Virus record (IMG/VR): IMGVR_UViG_3300029319_000278
Span: 1-31,688 of that record
Direction: 5' to 3' (one strand)
Origin: a virus
DNA length: 31,688 bases
Positions 20,988 through 28,528 of the stretch are shown one piece after another. The notes beneath the pieces are model-generated. The model saw nothing but the letters and a program-made list of their open reading frames with translations, was not told the DNA's origin and did not search any database. The first letter of the stretch is position 1. Each line of letters begins with the position of its first letter. A program made the translations under genes and the position numbers.

Positions 20988-21197
20988 TTATGCCCCTATC
21001 TTTTCAAATGTGAAGTTCCAGCCATTGATACGAATCATCTCTTGTTCGTCGTGACAGAAAGCAGTAATCACATCATCAAGATCGGCATCTGGTGCTGCTG
21101 AAATATGTATGTCTAGCCAAGGCAAGTCGCACTCGCCAATGTATTCTACCCATCCAGCGTGTTTGCAGTCTGCGGCACATGTCATTACGTTGTTCAT
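20988..21197 (-). CDS. Small hypothetical protein, first gene of early operon B
   Basis: The 69-aa product from ATG 21197 contains CAADCKHAGWVEYIGECDLPWLDIHI and a helix DADLDDVITAFCHDEQEMIRI. It is acidic with several cysteines. The frame stays open to 21230, but the -10 box of the operon promoter lies at 21233-21228, so an upstream start would not be transcribed. The leader GAAAGGATCAA lies three bases before ATG 21197. Function unknown. Confidence 0.7.
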   Translation of the reverse strand: MNNVMTCAADCKHAGWVEYIGECDLPWLDIHISAAPDADLDDVITAFCHDEQEMIRINGWNFTFEKIGA

Positions 21198-21524
21198 TTG
21201 TTGATCCTTTCGTGTGTTGATAACATACATATAACCATTGTTTAGTGTACTGTCAACAGGGAATGTGATATTAATAACATTGTGTCAAACAATGCAGCAC
21301 ATTGTACCAGTGAGCTGGCAATGATTCAGCATTAATTGGTGGTTGTGAGTCGGTGTTTTCAGCACACACTTATCAGACAGCGCGGACAGTTACACGCGGC
21401 AATGTAGCAATGCGCAGCGCTGCAACGTGACCCCACGGGGGGTATAAATTAAAAGCATCGCCCCCGGTACGCGCGGCACCTTTGTATGTACATTAATTAT
21501 CACTTCCGCACACACGGAGAGAAC
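21198..21524. other. Main divergent control region upstream of terminase; packaging-site candidate
   Basis: This 327-base stretch has no gene. Its left part holds the operon B promoter, TGTCAACA (21251), the palindrome at 21278-21294 and TAACATTGTGT (21275-21285). Its right part (21376-21480) is GC-rich with three CGCGG motifs (21381, 21395, 21472), the palindrome GCAGCGCTGC at about 21414-21423, and a stem CGGGGG/CCCCCG (21436-21441, 21461-21466) whose loop has TATAAA (21443-21448). A late + strand promoter and a terminase recognition site would be expected here, but neither is proven. Confidence 0.5.
21228..21256 (-). promoter_or_regulatory. Sigma70-like promoter of early operon B
   Basis: On the - strand, a perfect TTGACA (-35, 21256-21251) is followed after exactly 17 bases by TATATG (-10, 21233-21228). 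Transcription would begin near 21221 and give a leader of about 24 bases before ATG 21197. The palindrome CATTGT-GTCAA-ACAATG (21278-21294) just upstream is a candidate operator. The stretch ATGGTTATATGTATGTT overlapping the -10 is nearly repeated at the operon A promoter. Confidence 0.75.
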
Positions 21525-21902
21525 ATGGCTAAGATACCCAGAGCTAAGATTGACAGGGTAGCATCTGATGTGATGCAGGGTTATACGCTTGTGAAGGCAT
21601 GTGAGCGTAATCGTGTATCTAGGTCTGCTTTGTATACAAGGATGGGCAGTGATCCTGAGATTAGTAATGCTATCAAGACTGCTCAACAGCAGAGTGCTGA
21701 GAAGGCACTAGAGGATGTTGAGGCTATGTATCAGCATCAGTTGAGTGGTGAGAAGAACTATGATCCTAATGTTCTAAGGGATTATGCTTTACATGTACGT
21801 TGGAAGGTGGGCAAGGTTATGCCAGACCAGTATGGTGATAGTAAGAACCGTGCTGGTGTAGAGGTTACTGATGGTGGTGTAAAGATTATGTGGGAGGGGT
21901 GA
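21525..21902 (+). CDS. Terminase small subunit
   Basis: The 125-aa protein has an N-terminal DNA-binding helix-turn-helix, VMQGYTLVKACERNRVSRSALYTRMGSDPEISNAIKTA, followed by an oligomerisation helix (QQQSAEKALEDVEAMYQHQL) and a segment with RDYALHVRWKVGKVMP. This is the domain order of phage small terminases that recognise the packaging site and deliver DNA to the large subunit. ATG 21525 has CGGAGAG upstream; the in-frame ATG at 21486 lacks a ribosome binding site. It is the first gene of the late arm. Confidence 0.85.
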   Translation: MAKIPRAKIDRVASDVMQGYTLVKACERNRVSRSALYTRMGSDPEISNAIKTAQQQSAEKALEDVEAMYQHQLSGEKNYDPNVLRDYALHVRWKVGKVMPDQYGDSKNRAGVEVTDGGVKIMWEG

Positions 21903-22060
21903 TGAAGAAAAAGGCACTTACTAAGCGTCAGACTGATGCTTTGAAGAGACACTCCAAGCATCATACTGCAAAGCATATGGCTAGTATGAAGAAGGATATG
22001 TTAGCTGGTATGTCGTTTGCTGCTTCTCATAAGAAGGCCATGAAGAAACTCGGCAGGTAG
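21902..22060 (+). CDS. 52-aa basic His/Lys/Met-rich microprotein between terminase genes
   Basis: ATG 21902 overlaps the small terminase stop (TGATG), and TAG 22058-22060 directly precedes the large terminase start. The 52-aa product reads LTKRQTDALKRHSKHHTAKHMASMKKDMLAGMSFAASHKKAMKKLG. Similar KRHS-x-HHT-x-KHM proteins sit beside terminase genes in other marine phages; the constant place suggests a packaging accessory, but that is not established. Confidence 0.75.
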   Translation: MKKKALTKRQTDALKRHSKHHTAKHMASMKKDMLAGMSFAASHKKAMKKLGR

Positions 22061-23347
22061 ATGCAAGTCAAGATTCCTTACAAGCCCAGATCCTTACAAG
22101 CAGAAATGCACCAGAATATCAGGCGTTGGAATGTGCTAGTGATGCACAGACGCTTTGGTAAGACAGTCTGGGCAGTCAATCATCTAATAAAGTATGCTTT
22201 GATTTGTGAGCTGCCTAGACCAAGGGTTGCGTTTATCGCACCTACTTTTACGCAGGCCAAGCGTATTGCTTGGGATTATGTAAAGTATTATGCCTCTGTC
22301 ATTCCTGGCGTTAGTTTCAATGAGACTGAGTTACGTGTAGACTTTCCCAATAGTGGCAGACTGATGTTGTTGTCTGCTGAGAATCCAGACAGTCTGAGAG
22401 GTATCTATCTTGATCTATGTGTATTCGATGAGTTTGGCATGCAAAATCCCAGGGTGTGGGGGGAGGTTGTACGTCCTGCCCTGTCTGATAGGGAAGGTGC
22501 GGCTGTATTTCTAGGCACCCCAGCGGGACATAATCATTTTTTTGATCTATTGGAACAGGCCAAGTCAGAAGAGGAGAATGGCTCGGACCAGTGGTATCAC
22601 AAGGTTGTAAAGGCATCTGAGAGTAATCTTGTAAAGGCAGAAGAGCTAGAAGCTGCCAGAGATCAAATGACTCCAGAGCAGTATGAACAGGAGTATGAGT
22701 GTTCTTTCACCGCAGCTATTGTTGGAGCGTATTATGCAAAGCTGTTGGTTGATGCCGATGATAGTGGAAGGGTTACACGGGTTCCATATGACCCTGCATA
22801 TCCTGTGCATACAGCATGGGATCTGGGTATAAATGATTCAACGTCTATCTGGTTTGCGCAGGTTTTCCGTAGTGGTGCAGTAAATATTATTGATTACTAC
22901 GAGAGTTCGGGCGTGGGACTGGATCACTATGCTGACATTCTCAAGCAAAAAGATTATTACTATGGAGATCACCTTGCGCCACATGATATTGAGGTAAGAG
23001 AGTTAGGGTCTGGTAAAAGTAGATTAGAAACTGCATACTCGCTTGGCATACGTTTTCGTGTTATACCGAAAATGAAAGTAGCTGATGGCATCAATGCTGC
23101 GCGTTTATTGATACCTAAATGCCACTTTGATAAGGATAGATGCAGAGATGGCTTGGAAATGCTTAGACAGTACCGCCAAGACTGGGACGATAGGAGAAAG
23201 GTTTTCCGCGACCATCCGCGCCACGACTACACTTCTCATTGTGCGGATTCGTTTAGGTATTTGGCTATTGGGCTGGAGAATAGGGCGAGTGTCGGACGCC
23301 CTTCACAAAAGGTTGCGATCAGTGAATACAATCCTTTCCATGTTTAG
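22061..23347 (+). CDS. Terminase large subunit (ATPase-nuclease packaging motor)
   Basis: The 428-aa protein shows the ATPase domain: Walker A variant HRRFGKT (29-35), Walker B LCVFDE (119-124) and coupling motif GTPAG (152-156). The RNase H-like nuclease follows: WDLG with Asp254, IIDYY with Asp278, and the third acidic residue in HCADSFRYL (Asp396). It cuts concatemers and pumps DNA into the prohead through the portal. The HRRFGKT variant is typical of terminases in short-tailed and related phages (Terminase_6 type). The start follows the preceding stop without a gap. Confidence 0.95.
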   Translation: MQVKIPYKPRSLQAEMHQNIRRWNVLVMHRRFGKTVWAVNHLIKYALICELPRPRVAFIAPTFTQAKRIAWDYVKYYASVIPGVSFNETELRVDFPNSGRLMLLSAENPDSLRGIYLDLCVFDEFGMQNPRVWGEVVRPALSDREGAAVFLGTPAGHNHFFDLLEQAKSEEENGSDQWYHKVVKASESNLVKAEELEAARDQMTPEQYEQEYECSFTAAIVGAYYAKLLVDADDSGRVTRVPYDPAYPVHTAWDLGINDSTSIWFAQVFRSGAVNIIDYYESSGVGLDHYADILKQKDYYYGDHLAPHDIEVRELGSGKSRLETAYSLGIRFRVIPKMKVADGINAARLLIPKCHFDKDRCRDGLEMLRQYRQDWDDRRKVFRDHPRHDYTSHCADSFRYLAIGLENRASVGRPSQKVAISEYNPFHV

Positions 23348-23356
23348 GAGAAGGTA

Positions 23357-23983
23357 ATGGGTGGAGTTGTTGCGCAGGCAGTACAACCAGTAACTGAAGT
23401 TGTTGAAGATGTCACAGATGTTATTGAAGACGTAGCGGCTCCTGTCATTGATGTGACTGGAGATGTTGCTGGAACAGTTACAGAGGTTGCAGAACCAGTA
23501 ACTGACGTTGTGCAAGAGGCGGTAGAGACTGTTGCGCAGACCCCTGAAACAATATTAGATGTAGCTCAACCTGCCCTAGACCTGACTACAACTATTGTTG
23601 AAGGCGTGGGGCAGCCAGTTGCAGAAGTTGGCGGTGACATTTTGGAGGGCGCACAAGAAATAGCAGCAGATATTGTTGAGCCTCTTGAACAGCCTGTGCA
23701 ACAAATCGTGGGGGAGATAGTAGATACTGTTGAGGATATACCCAGTTTGTTGAGCGAGGCCTTTGAAGAGGTTGTTGAAAAGCCAATACAACAAATAGGT
23801 GGAGAGATTGTTGAAACAATTTTTGGCGATCAAACCCCAGAGGTAACACCAGAGATTACACCTGAAGTGGTGCCAGACGACCCAAACGCAGGTCTTGCGC
23901 GTGGTAGAAGAACACCGACACGCTCTAAAAAGCCTGGAGCCGCAGGCACTTTGCTTGAGGGTGGGGGAGTCCTTTATGAATAG
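23357..23983 (+). CDS. Acidic protein of 14 consecutive 11-residue repeats
   Basis: Residues 4-157 of this 208-aa protein divide into fourteen 11-residue units, such as VVEDVTDVIED and VAAPVIDVTGD, with Val or Ile at regular places and acidic residues between. Eleven-residue periodicity gives an amphipathic alpha-helix of the type found in lipid-binding proteins (synuclein, perilipin) or a right-handed coiled coil. A Pro/Glu/Val stretch (158-175) and an Arg/Gly/Ser-rich tail ending GGGVLYE follow. It lies between terminase and portal. No function is known; a virion protein acting in membrane passage or as a head-assembly factor would fit. AGGAGAAGG precedes the ATG. Confidence 0.75.
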   Translation: MGGVVAQAVQPVTEVVEDVTDVIEDVAAPVIDVTGDVAGTVTEVAEPVTDVVQEAVETVAQTPETILDVAQPALDLTTTIVEGVGQPVAEVGGDILEGAQEIAADIVEPLEQPVQQIVGEIVDTVEDIPSLLSEAFEEVVEKPIQQIGGEIVETIFGDQTPEVTPEITPEVVPDDPNAGLARGRRTPTRSKKPGAAGTLLEGGGVLYE

Positions 23984-23992
23984 GAGCAACAT

Positions 23993-24196
23993 ATGAGTTT
24001 TCTAACACCAAAAATGCCAGCACCACCGCCACCGCCACCAGTGCCGCCAAAGCCAGATGTTGGTCGCGCAAGAGCTATGGCTGAAGAGGCGCAACGAGAA
24101 GAGATGGGGCGGCGTCGTGGTCGCGGATCAACAATCGTTGCAGGTGCGCTTGGCCCGAAAAAAACAACTGATGGCACACCAACATTGATGGGTTAG
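23993..24196 (+). CDS. Small Pro-rich protein with RRRGR tail motif
   Basis: The 67-aa protein begins with a proline run (APPPPPPVPPKP), then a helix (RARAMAEEAQREEM) and GRRRGRGSTIV...GTPTLMG. Small proteins with poly-Pro, RRGR-x-STI and a C-terminal TLLG-like end are regular neighbours of portal genes in marine podoviruses; their role is unknown. GGAGC lies before the ATG. Its tail resembles the Arg/Gly-rich ends of the products at 23357 and 26817. Confidence 0.75.
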   Translation: MSFLTPKMPAPPPPPPVPPKPDVGRARAMAEEAQREEMGRRRGRGSTIVAGALGPKKTTDGTPTLMG

Positions 24197-24198
24197 AC

Positions 24199-25788
24199 AT
24201 GGCAAAAGAAGCAGCAGAAATCATCAAGAGATACGATCATCTCAAATACAAGCGAGACAACTGGGACACTCACTACCAAGAACTTGCCGACTACATGCTG
24301 CCTCGCAAGTCTGACGTTGTAAAGAAACGCTCCCGTGGTGAAAAGCGGATGGAGTTGATTTACGACGGCACCGCTTTGCAGTCGATTGATCTGATGGCTG
24401 CTTTCCTTCATGGCATGCTTACAAGTGGTGCATCACCGTGGTTTCATTTGGACATCAAGAACGAAGCTCTCAATCGTGACGATGAGGTGCGCGGCTGGTT
24501 GCAAGACACAAGCATGCGTATGATGCAGGCATTTCAGAGGTCAAACTTTGAAACAGAAGTGCATGAAGCGTATGTTGACCTTGTTGTTTTTGGCACAGCC
24601 TGCATGTTCTGCGAGATGGACAGAGACAAGCTACGTTTTAGTACGCGCCACATATCTGAGTTTTATGTTTCAGAAGATCAGTATGGCATGGTTGACACAG
24701 TGTATCGTCTGTATGAGTCAACCGCAGAGCAAGCAGTAGAGCGTTTTGGTTTAGAAAATGTTGGTGATTTCATCCGTAAGACATTTGAGAAAAAGCCTGA
24801 CGAAGAAGTAGAGATACTTCATGTTGTATCACCACGCACTGACAGAGATGTTACAAAGCCAAACAATCTAAACATGCCGTTCATGTCGGTATATATTTGT
24901 AAAAAATCAGAGATGATAATTAGTGAGGGTGGCTTTGAGGAGCTACCATATGTTGTGCCGCGTTTCCTCAAGGCAACTGGTGAGGTGATGGGCAGGTCGC
25001 CTGCGATGACGGCATTACCAGATGTTAAGATGATAAACTTGATGTCTAAGACCATCATTCAAGCTGCTCAAAAGCAAATAGACCCACCTTTACTTGTGCC
25101 TGATGATGGTTTTATTTTGCCAATACGCACCCAACCAGGCGGCCTAAACTTCTTCCGTGCTGGCACAAGAGAGACAATCACTCCGCTGAACACGGGCGCT
25201 AACATTCCTATTGGCTTGAGCATGGAGGAACAGCGCAGGGCAGCGATACGACAGGCATTCTACATTGACCAGATATTAACGGCAGGCTCTGCGCAGATGA
25301 CAGCAACAGAGGTCATACAGCGTCAGGAAGAGCGCATGCGTGTGATTGGGCCAGTTCTTGGCAGGTTGATGAATGAGTTGTTGCGACCATTGATTGACCG
25401 TGTGTTTGCTTTGATGCTACGCGCTGACATGTTAGCGGTGCCACCTACCTCTCTGCAAGGTATTGATATTGATGTAGAATATGTATCGCCATTGGCTAGG
25501 GCGCAGAAGTCTAGCGGCCTGAACAATACTATGAGGGCGCTTGAAATCTTACTGCCACTTGCAGAAGGGCTGCCTGTCGCAGATCACATTGACCCTGATG
25601 GCTTGGTGCGCCATATCACCGACTCACTAGGGGTGCCAAAGGTCACTTTGAAGACCCAGCGTGAAGTCGATCAAATGCGTCAGCAGAGACAGCAAGCACA
25701 ACAAGAAGCGTTGCAACGTCAGCGAGATCAAGAAGATGTAGCAGCAACAGCACAAGCAGCGCAGGCAGTAAGGATGGTTTCTAAGTGA
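24199..25788 (+). CDS. Portal (head-tail connector) protein, T7 gp8-like
   Basis: The 529-aa protein matches the podovirus head-tail connector family: N-terminal LADYMLPRKSDV and LIYDGTALQSIDLMAAFLHGMLTSGASPWF, middle part VVFGTACMFCEMD, and a Gln-rich, helical C-terminus (about 485-529). As a dodecamer it forms the DNA entry and exit channel, binds the terminase during packaging and the tail tubular A protein later. Length is close to T7 gp8 (536 aa). It starts two bases after the previous stop. Confidence 0.92.
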   Translation: MAKEAAEIIKRYDHLKYKRDNWDTHYQELADYMLPRKSDVVKKRSRGEKRMELIYDGTALQSIDLMAAFLHGMLTSGASPWFHLDIKNEALNRDDEVRGWLQDTSMRMMQAFQRSNFETEVHEAYVDLVVFGTACMFCEMDRDKLRFSTRHISEFYVSEDQYGMVDTVYRLYESTAEQAVERFGLENVGDFIRKTFEKKPDEEVEILHVVSPRTDRDVTKPNNLNMPFMSVYICKKSEMIISEGGFEELPYVVPRFLKATGEVMGRSPAMTALPDVKMINLMSKTIIQAAQKQIDPPLLVPDDGFILPIRTQPGGLNFFRAGTRETITPLNTGANIPIGLSMEEQRRAAIRQAFYIDQILTAGSAQMTATEVIQRQEERMRVIGPVLGRLMNELLRPLIDRVFALMLRADMLAVPPTSLQGIDIDVEYVSPLARAQKSSGLNNTMRALEILLPLAEGLPVADHIDPDGLVRHITDSLGVPKVTLKTQREVDQMRQQRQQAQQEALQRQRDQEDVAATAQAAQAVRMVSK

Positions 25789-25985
25789 AGGAAATAGATG
25801 AGTTAAAGTTTATGTATCGTGAAACTTTTGATACAGAACATGGTCAAAAGGTTTTGCGAGACTTGGAGGCACGTTCAAACTGGCGTGCCTCAAGCTATGT
25901 GGCAGGCGATCCCAATGCCACAGCATTTGAAGAGGGCAAGCGTGCCGTTCTTCTCCATATCCACAACATGATAATTAAGGAGTAA
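25785..25985 (+). CDS. Small head protein, Bbp19-like
   Basis: The 66-aa product, from GTG 25785 overlapping the portal stop, reads FMYRETFDTEHGQKVLRDLEARS..., then GDPNATAFEEGKRAVLLHIHNMI. This pattern (F-x-T-x-x-G-x-x-VL-x-DL ... GDP-x-x-T-x-x-x-EG-R-x-V-x-L) is that of the Bbp19-like family found between portal and scaffold genes in podoviruses. Function unknown. An internal ATG at codon 10 would remove part of the motif. Confidence 0.75.
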   Translation: MKEIDELKFMYRETFDTEHGQKVLRDLEARSNWRASSYVAGDPNATAFEEGKRAVLLHIHNMIIKE

Positions 25986-25987
25986 CC

Positions 25988-26830
25988 ATGTCAGAGGAAG
26001 CTATCGAACAGGTAGCCCAGCCAGAAGCAGCGCCGCTGGAAACACCAGCAGAGATTGCATCAGGCGGGTCTGGTAACGATTTCTTATCAATGATACCAGA
26101 AGACCTAAGAGAACATCCAAGTCTTAATCCTATAAAAGACGTTAGTAATCTTGCTAGATCATATGTAAATGCGCAGCGTTTGATTGGCGCAGACAAACTG
26201 CCGTTCCCAACAAACCCAACAGATGCAGACCTAGATAATATTTATAATAAGTTGGGCAGGCCAGAAAGCGCAGAAGGTTACGAGATAGCGCCAGATGGTG
26301 TTTTGATTTCTGAAGATGGTGCAAAGTCTTATGCAGAAATGGCTCATAGCCTGCGGCTAACACCAGATCAGGCAAATGGAATACTAGAATATTACAGGGG
26401 CATGGCATCCGCAGCTTCTGAAAGCAGCGTTCAAGCAGAAACCCAGCAAAGAAACTCTACTGAAATGGCCTTGCGTCAAGAGTGGGGGGAGGAGTTTGAT
26501 GCAAAACTTACGGATGCTGGGAAGGTTGCAAAACAATTTGGTGGCGGTGAGTTGCTAGATATGAAACTAGCAGACGGCACAAAGGTTGGAAATCATCCTG
26601 ACTTTATTCGCGCCTTTGCAAAAATGGCAGAGTTTCGCAGTAGTGTTACAAGCGAGGATACCGTTTCTGATGCTGCGCAAACCAGTTTGCAGTCTCGTCA
26701 GTCTGCACAGCAAGAAATACAGGCGATCATGCATGGTCCTAATTACATGAACAGAAAAGACCCTGTTGCACGACAGGCAGCGATTGATAGAGTCAATGAG
26801 CTTATGAGTGTATTGCATGGAACAGAATGA
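25988..26830 (+). CDS. Capsid assembly scaffolding protein
   Basis: The 280-aa acidic, helical protein lies between portal and capsid genes. It has the FLSMIPEDLREHPSL...DVSNLARSYVNAQRLIG segment of the T7 gp9-like scaffold family, a coiled-coil-prone middle part, and a C-terminus with MNRKDPVARQAAIDRV. It would guide prohead assembly and then leave. AAGGAG at 25977-25982 precedes the ATG. The 3' end overlaps the next gene by 14 bases. Confidence 0.9.
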   Translation: MSEEAIEQVAQPEAAPLETPAEIASGGSGNDFLSMIPEDLREHPSLNPIKDVSNLARSYVNAQRLIGADKLPFPTNPTDADLDNIYNKLGRPESAEGYEIAPDGVLISEDGAKSYAEMAHSLRLTPDQANGILEYYRGMASAASESSVQAETQQRNSTEMALRQEWGEEFDAKLTDAGKVAKQFGGGELLDMKLADGTKVGNHPDFIRAFAKMAEFRSSVTSEDTVSDAAQTSLQSRQSAQQEIQAIMHGPNYMNRKDPVARQAAIDRVNELMSVLHGTE

Positions 26831-27047
26831 CTTGGTACAAATACGCTTAGAGTGTTTACGTTACGCAATCGAGTTTGGTAGTGCGCGTGACGTTTTGGAA
26901 CCTCACCTACTCGCAGATAAATACTTTGAGTGGGTGATGCAGGGTAGCGGCAAAGAACGTCCTGCTGGCAGTCGGAAAGACGGCAGCGCCACAAGCGCTA
27001 AAAAAGCCAGGAGCGTCCGAAAGGGTAGCGCACCGACATTAGTGTAA
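26817..27047 (+). CDS. Small conserved protein between scaffold and capsid genes
   Basis: The 76-aa product begins MEQNDLVQIRLECLRYAIEF and has a helical body (ADKYFEWVM), followed by a Ser/Lys/Arg-rich disordered tail (SRKDGSATSAKKARSVRKG). The Q-x-R-LE-CLR-x-A and A-x-x-YF-x-WV pattern recurs in marine podoviruses at this place. Function unknown, perhaps in capsid assembly. ATG 26817 lies inside the scaffold gene; an in-frame ATG at 26808 is possible but less likely. Confidence 0.7.
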   Translation: MEQNDLVQIRLECLRYAIEFGSARDVLEPHLLADKYFEWVMQGSGKERPAGSRKDGSATSAKKARSVRKGSAPTLV

Positions 27048-27073
27048 ACGAAACCGTGTGAGAGGAGGACAGC

Positions 27074-27952
27074 ATGTCCACACAAATCACCACGGCGTTT
27101 GTGCAACAGTATTCTGCCAATGTGCAGATGCTATCTCAGCAGATGGGTTCTCGTCTGCGGGATGCGGTGCGCTTGGAAACTGTTGTAGGTAAGAACGCCT
27201 TCATAGACCAGATCGGTAGTGTGACTGCGCAACTGCGTAGCAGCCGCCATGCCGATACACCACAGATCGACACGCCACATCAAAGGCGTCGTCTTTCGAT
27301 TGCATCATACGAATTTGCCGACCTGATTGATGACCAGGATAAGGTGCGTATGTTGATCGACCCGACATCTAGCTATGCGCAAGCTGCTGCCGCAGCGATG
27401 GGACGCGCTATGGATGATGTCATCATCACTGCCGCACTTGGCACTGCCTCTACTGGTGAGACAGGTTCTGGCTCGGCAACCCTAGATGCCACCAACAACA
27501 TGGTTGGCTCTGCATCGTCAAACGATGGTCTGACTATCGCAAAGCTCACTGAAGCTAAGCGTAAGATGGATCTGAACGACGTTGATCCTTCAATCCCACG
27601 CTACATTGCTGTAGGGCCAAAGCAGATCGAAGACTTGCTTGGCACAACGCAGGTAACGTCATCGGACTTCAATACTATCAAGGCACTTGTTCAGGGTGAT
27701 GTGGATACCTTCATGGGCTTCCAGTTCATTATGACAAACCGTCTGGATATTGATTCCAATGACATCAGATCCTGCTTTGCATGGGCTGAAGATGGTATCA
27801 CTCTTGGTATTGGCAAAGATGTACAAGCTAGGATTGATGAGCGAAATGACAAAGGTTATGCGACCCAGGTTTACTACTGCATGGACATTGGTGCTGTGCG
27901 GATGGAAGAAGCCAAGGTTGTCAAAATCTTCTGTGATGAAACCCCAGACTAA
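27074..27952 (+). CDS. Major capsid protein
   Basis: The 292-aa protein lies directly after the scaffold block with a strong ribosome binding site (GAGGAGG, seven bases before ATG). It has QQYSANVQMLSQQMGSRLRDAV at the N-terminus, PHQRRRLSIASYEFADLIDDQDKVRMLIDP, and a C-terminal half with RIDERNDKGYATQVYYCMDIGAVRMEEAKVVKI, all typical of the podovirus capsid family with an HK97-like fold in marine phages. Several hundred copies should form the icosahedral head. Confidence 0.9.
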   Translation: MSTQITTAFVQQYSANVQMLSQQMGSRLRDAVRLETVVGKNAFIDQIGSVTAQLRSSRHADTPQIDTPHQRRRLSIASYEFADLIDDQDKVRMLIDPTSSYAQAAAAAMGRAMDDVIITAALGTASTGETGSGSATLDATNNMVGSASSNDGLTIAKLTEAKRKMDLNDVDPSIPRYIAVGPKQIEDLLGTTQVTSSDFNTIKALVQGDVDTFMGFQFIMTNRLDIDSNDIRSCFAWAEDGITLGIGKDVQARIDERNDKGYATQVYYCMDIGAVRMEEAKVVKIFCDETPD

Positions 27953-27966
27953 GAGAGGAGTAGAAA

Positions 27967-28476
27967 ATGGCTAATGTAAATACGACTCTCGTGTCCAACC
28001 TGCTGGCACTGCCTCAAGTGGCATCTCCAGCTAGGACTTTGCACGGCACAAAGCGTGTTGCAATGGGAACAATCGCACTGGCTGCTGGAGATCTCTCAGC
28101 AACAGACACAGTGATGCTTGCTCCTATCCCTTCAAACGCAGCAATCGTGAGCATCAAACTTTTCAATGATGACCTCGATTCTGGCACAACCAACACTTGC
28201 GATGTTGGCATTTATTCAGAGAGTGACGGTACTTTTACCGCGCTTGACGACGATGCTTACGCATCTGCAATTACAGACCTCCGCGCTGCGGTAGGCGGTG
28301 TTGGCACAGATGTCACTTTTGAGGCGCGTAACATCAACCTGCTCGGTCAGCGAGTGTGGGAGGATGCAGGTCAATCTTCAGACCCAGGTGGATACCTGTT
28401 TATTGGTCTGCTGTTTGACGCAGCGGGTGATACCGCAGGCGACCTCTCATTCGTGATTGAGTACGTTGTAAACTAA
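27967..28476 (+). CDS. Probable capsid decoration or head-associated protein
   Basis: The 169-aa protein follows the capsid gene with GAGAGGAG upstream. It is a beta-rich protein with an N-terminal LHGTKRVAMGTIALAAGDLSATDTVMLAPIP, a strand-rich middle (TCDVGIYSE) and a C-terminal GDLSFVIEYVVN, with Ala, Gly and Asp frequent. Its place directly behind the capsid gene and the strong terminator hairpin after it suggest an abundant virion protein such as a decoration protein. There is no diagnostic motif. Confidence 0.65.
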   Translation: MANVNTTLVSNLLALPQVASPARTLHGTKRVAMGTIALAAGDLSATDTVMLAPIPSNAAIVSIKLFNDDLDSGTTNTCDVGIYSESDGTFTALDDDAYASAITDLRAAVGGVGTDVTFEARNINLLGQRVWEDAGQSSDPGGYLFIGLLFDAAGDTAGDLSFVIEYVVN

Positions 28477-28483
28477 ACTTTGG

Positions 28484-28501
28484 GGGGGCAGCATTGCCCC
28501 C
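28484..28501 (+). terminator. Strong hairpin after capsid block, probable terminator/attenuator
   Basis: GGGGGCA (28484-28490) and TGCCCCC (28495-28501) form a perfect 7-bp GC-rich stem with loop GCAT. Only a short T-containing tail (TCTTACTT) follows, so termination is probably partial and would leave capsid messages in excess over tail genes. It could also protect the 3' end of processed capsid mRNA, as in T7. Confidence 0.6.
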
Positions 28502-28528
28502 TCTTACTTGCAAAGGGGTGATACTGCT

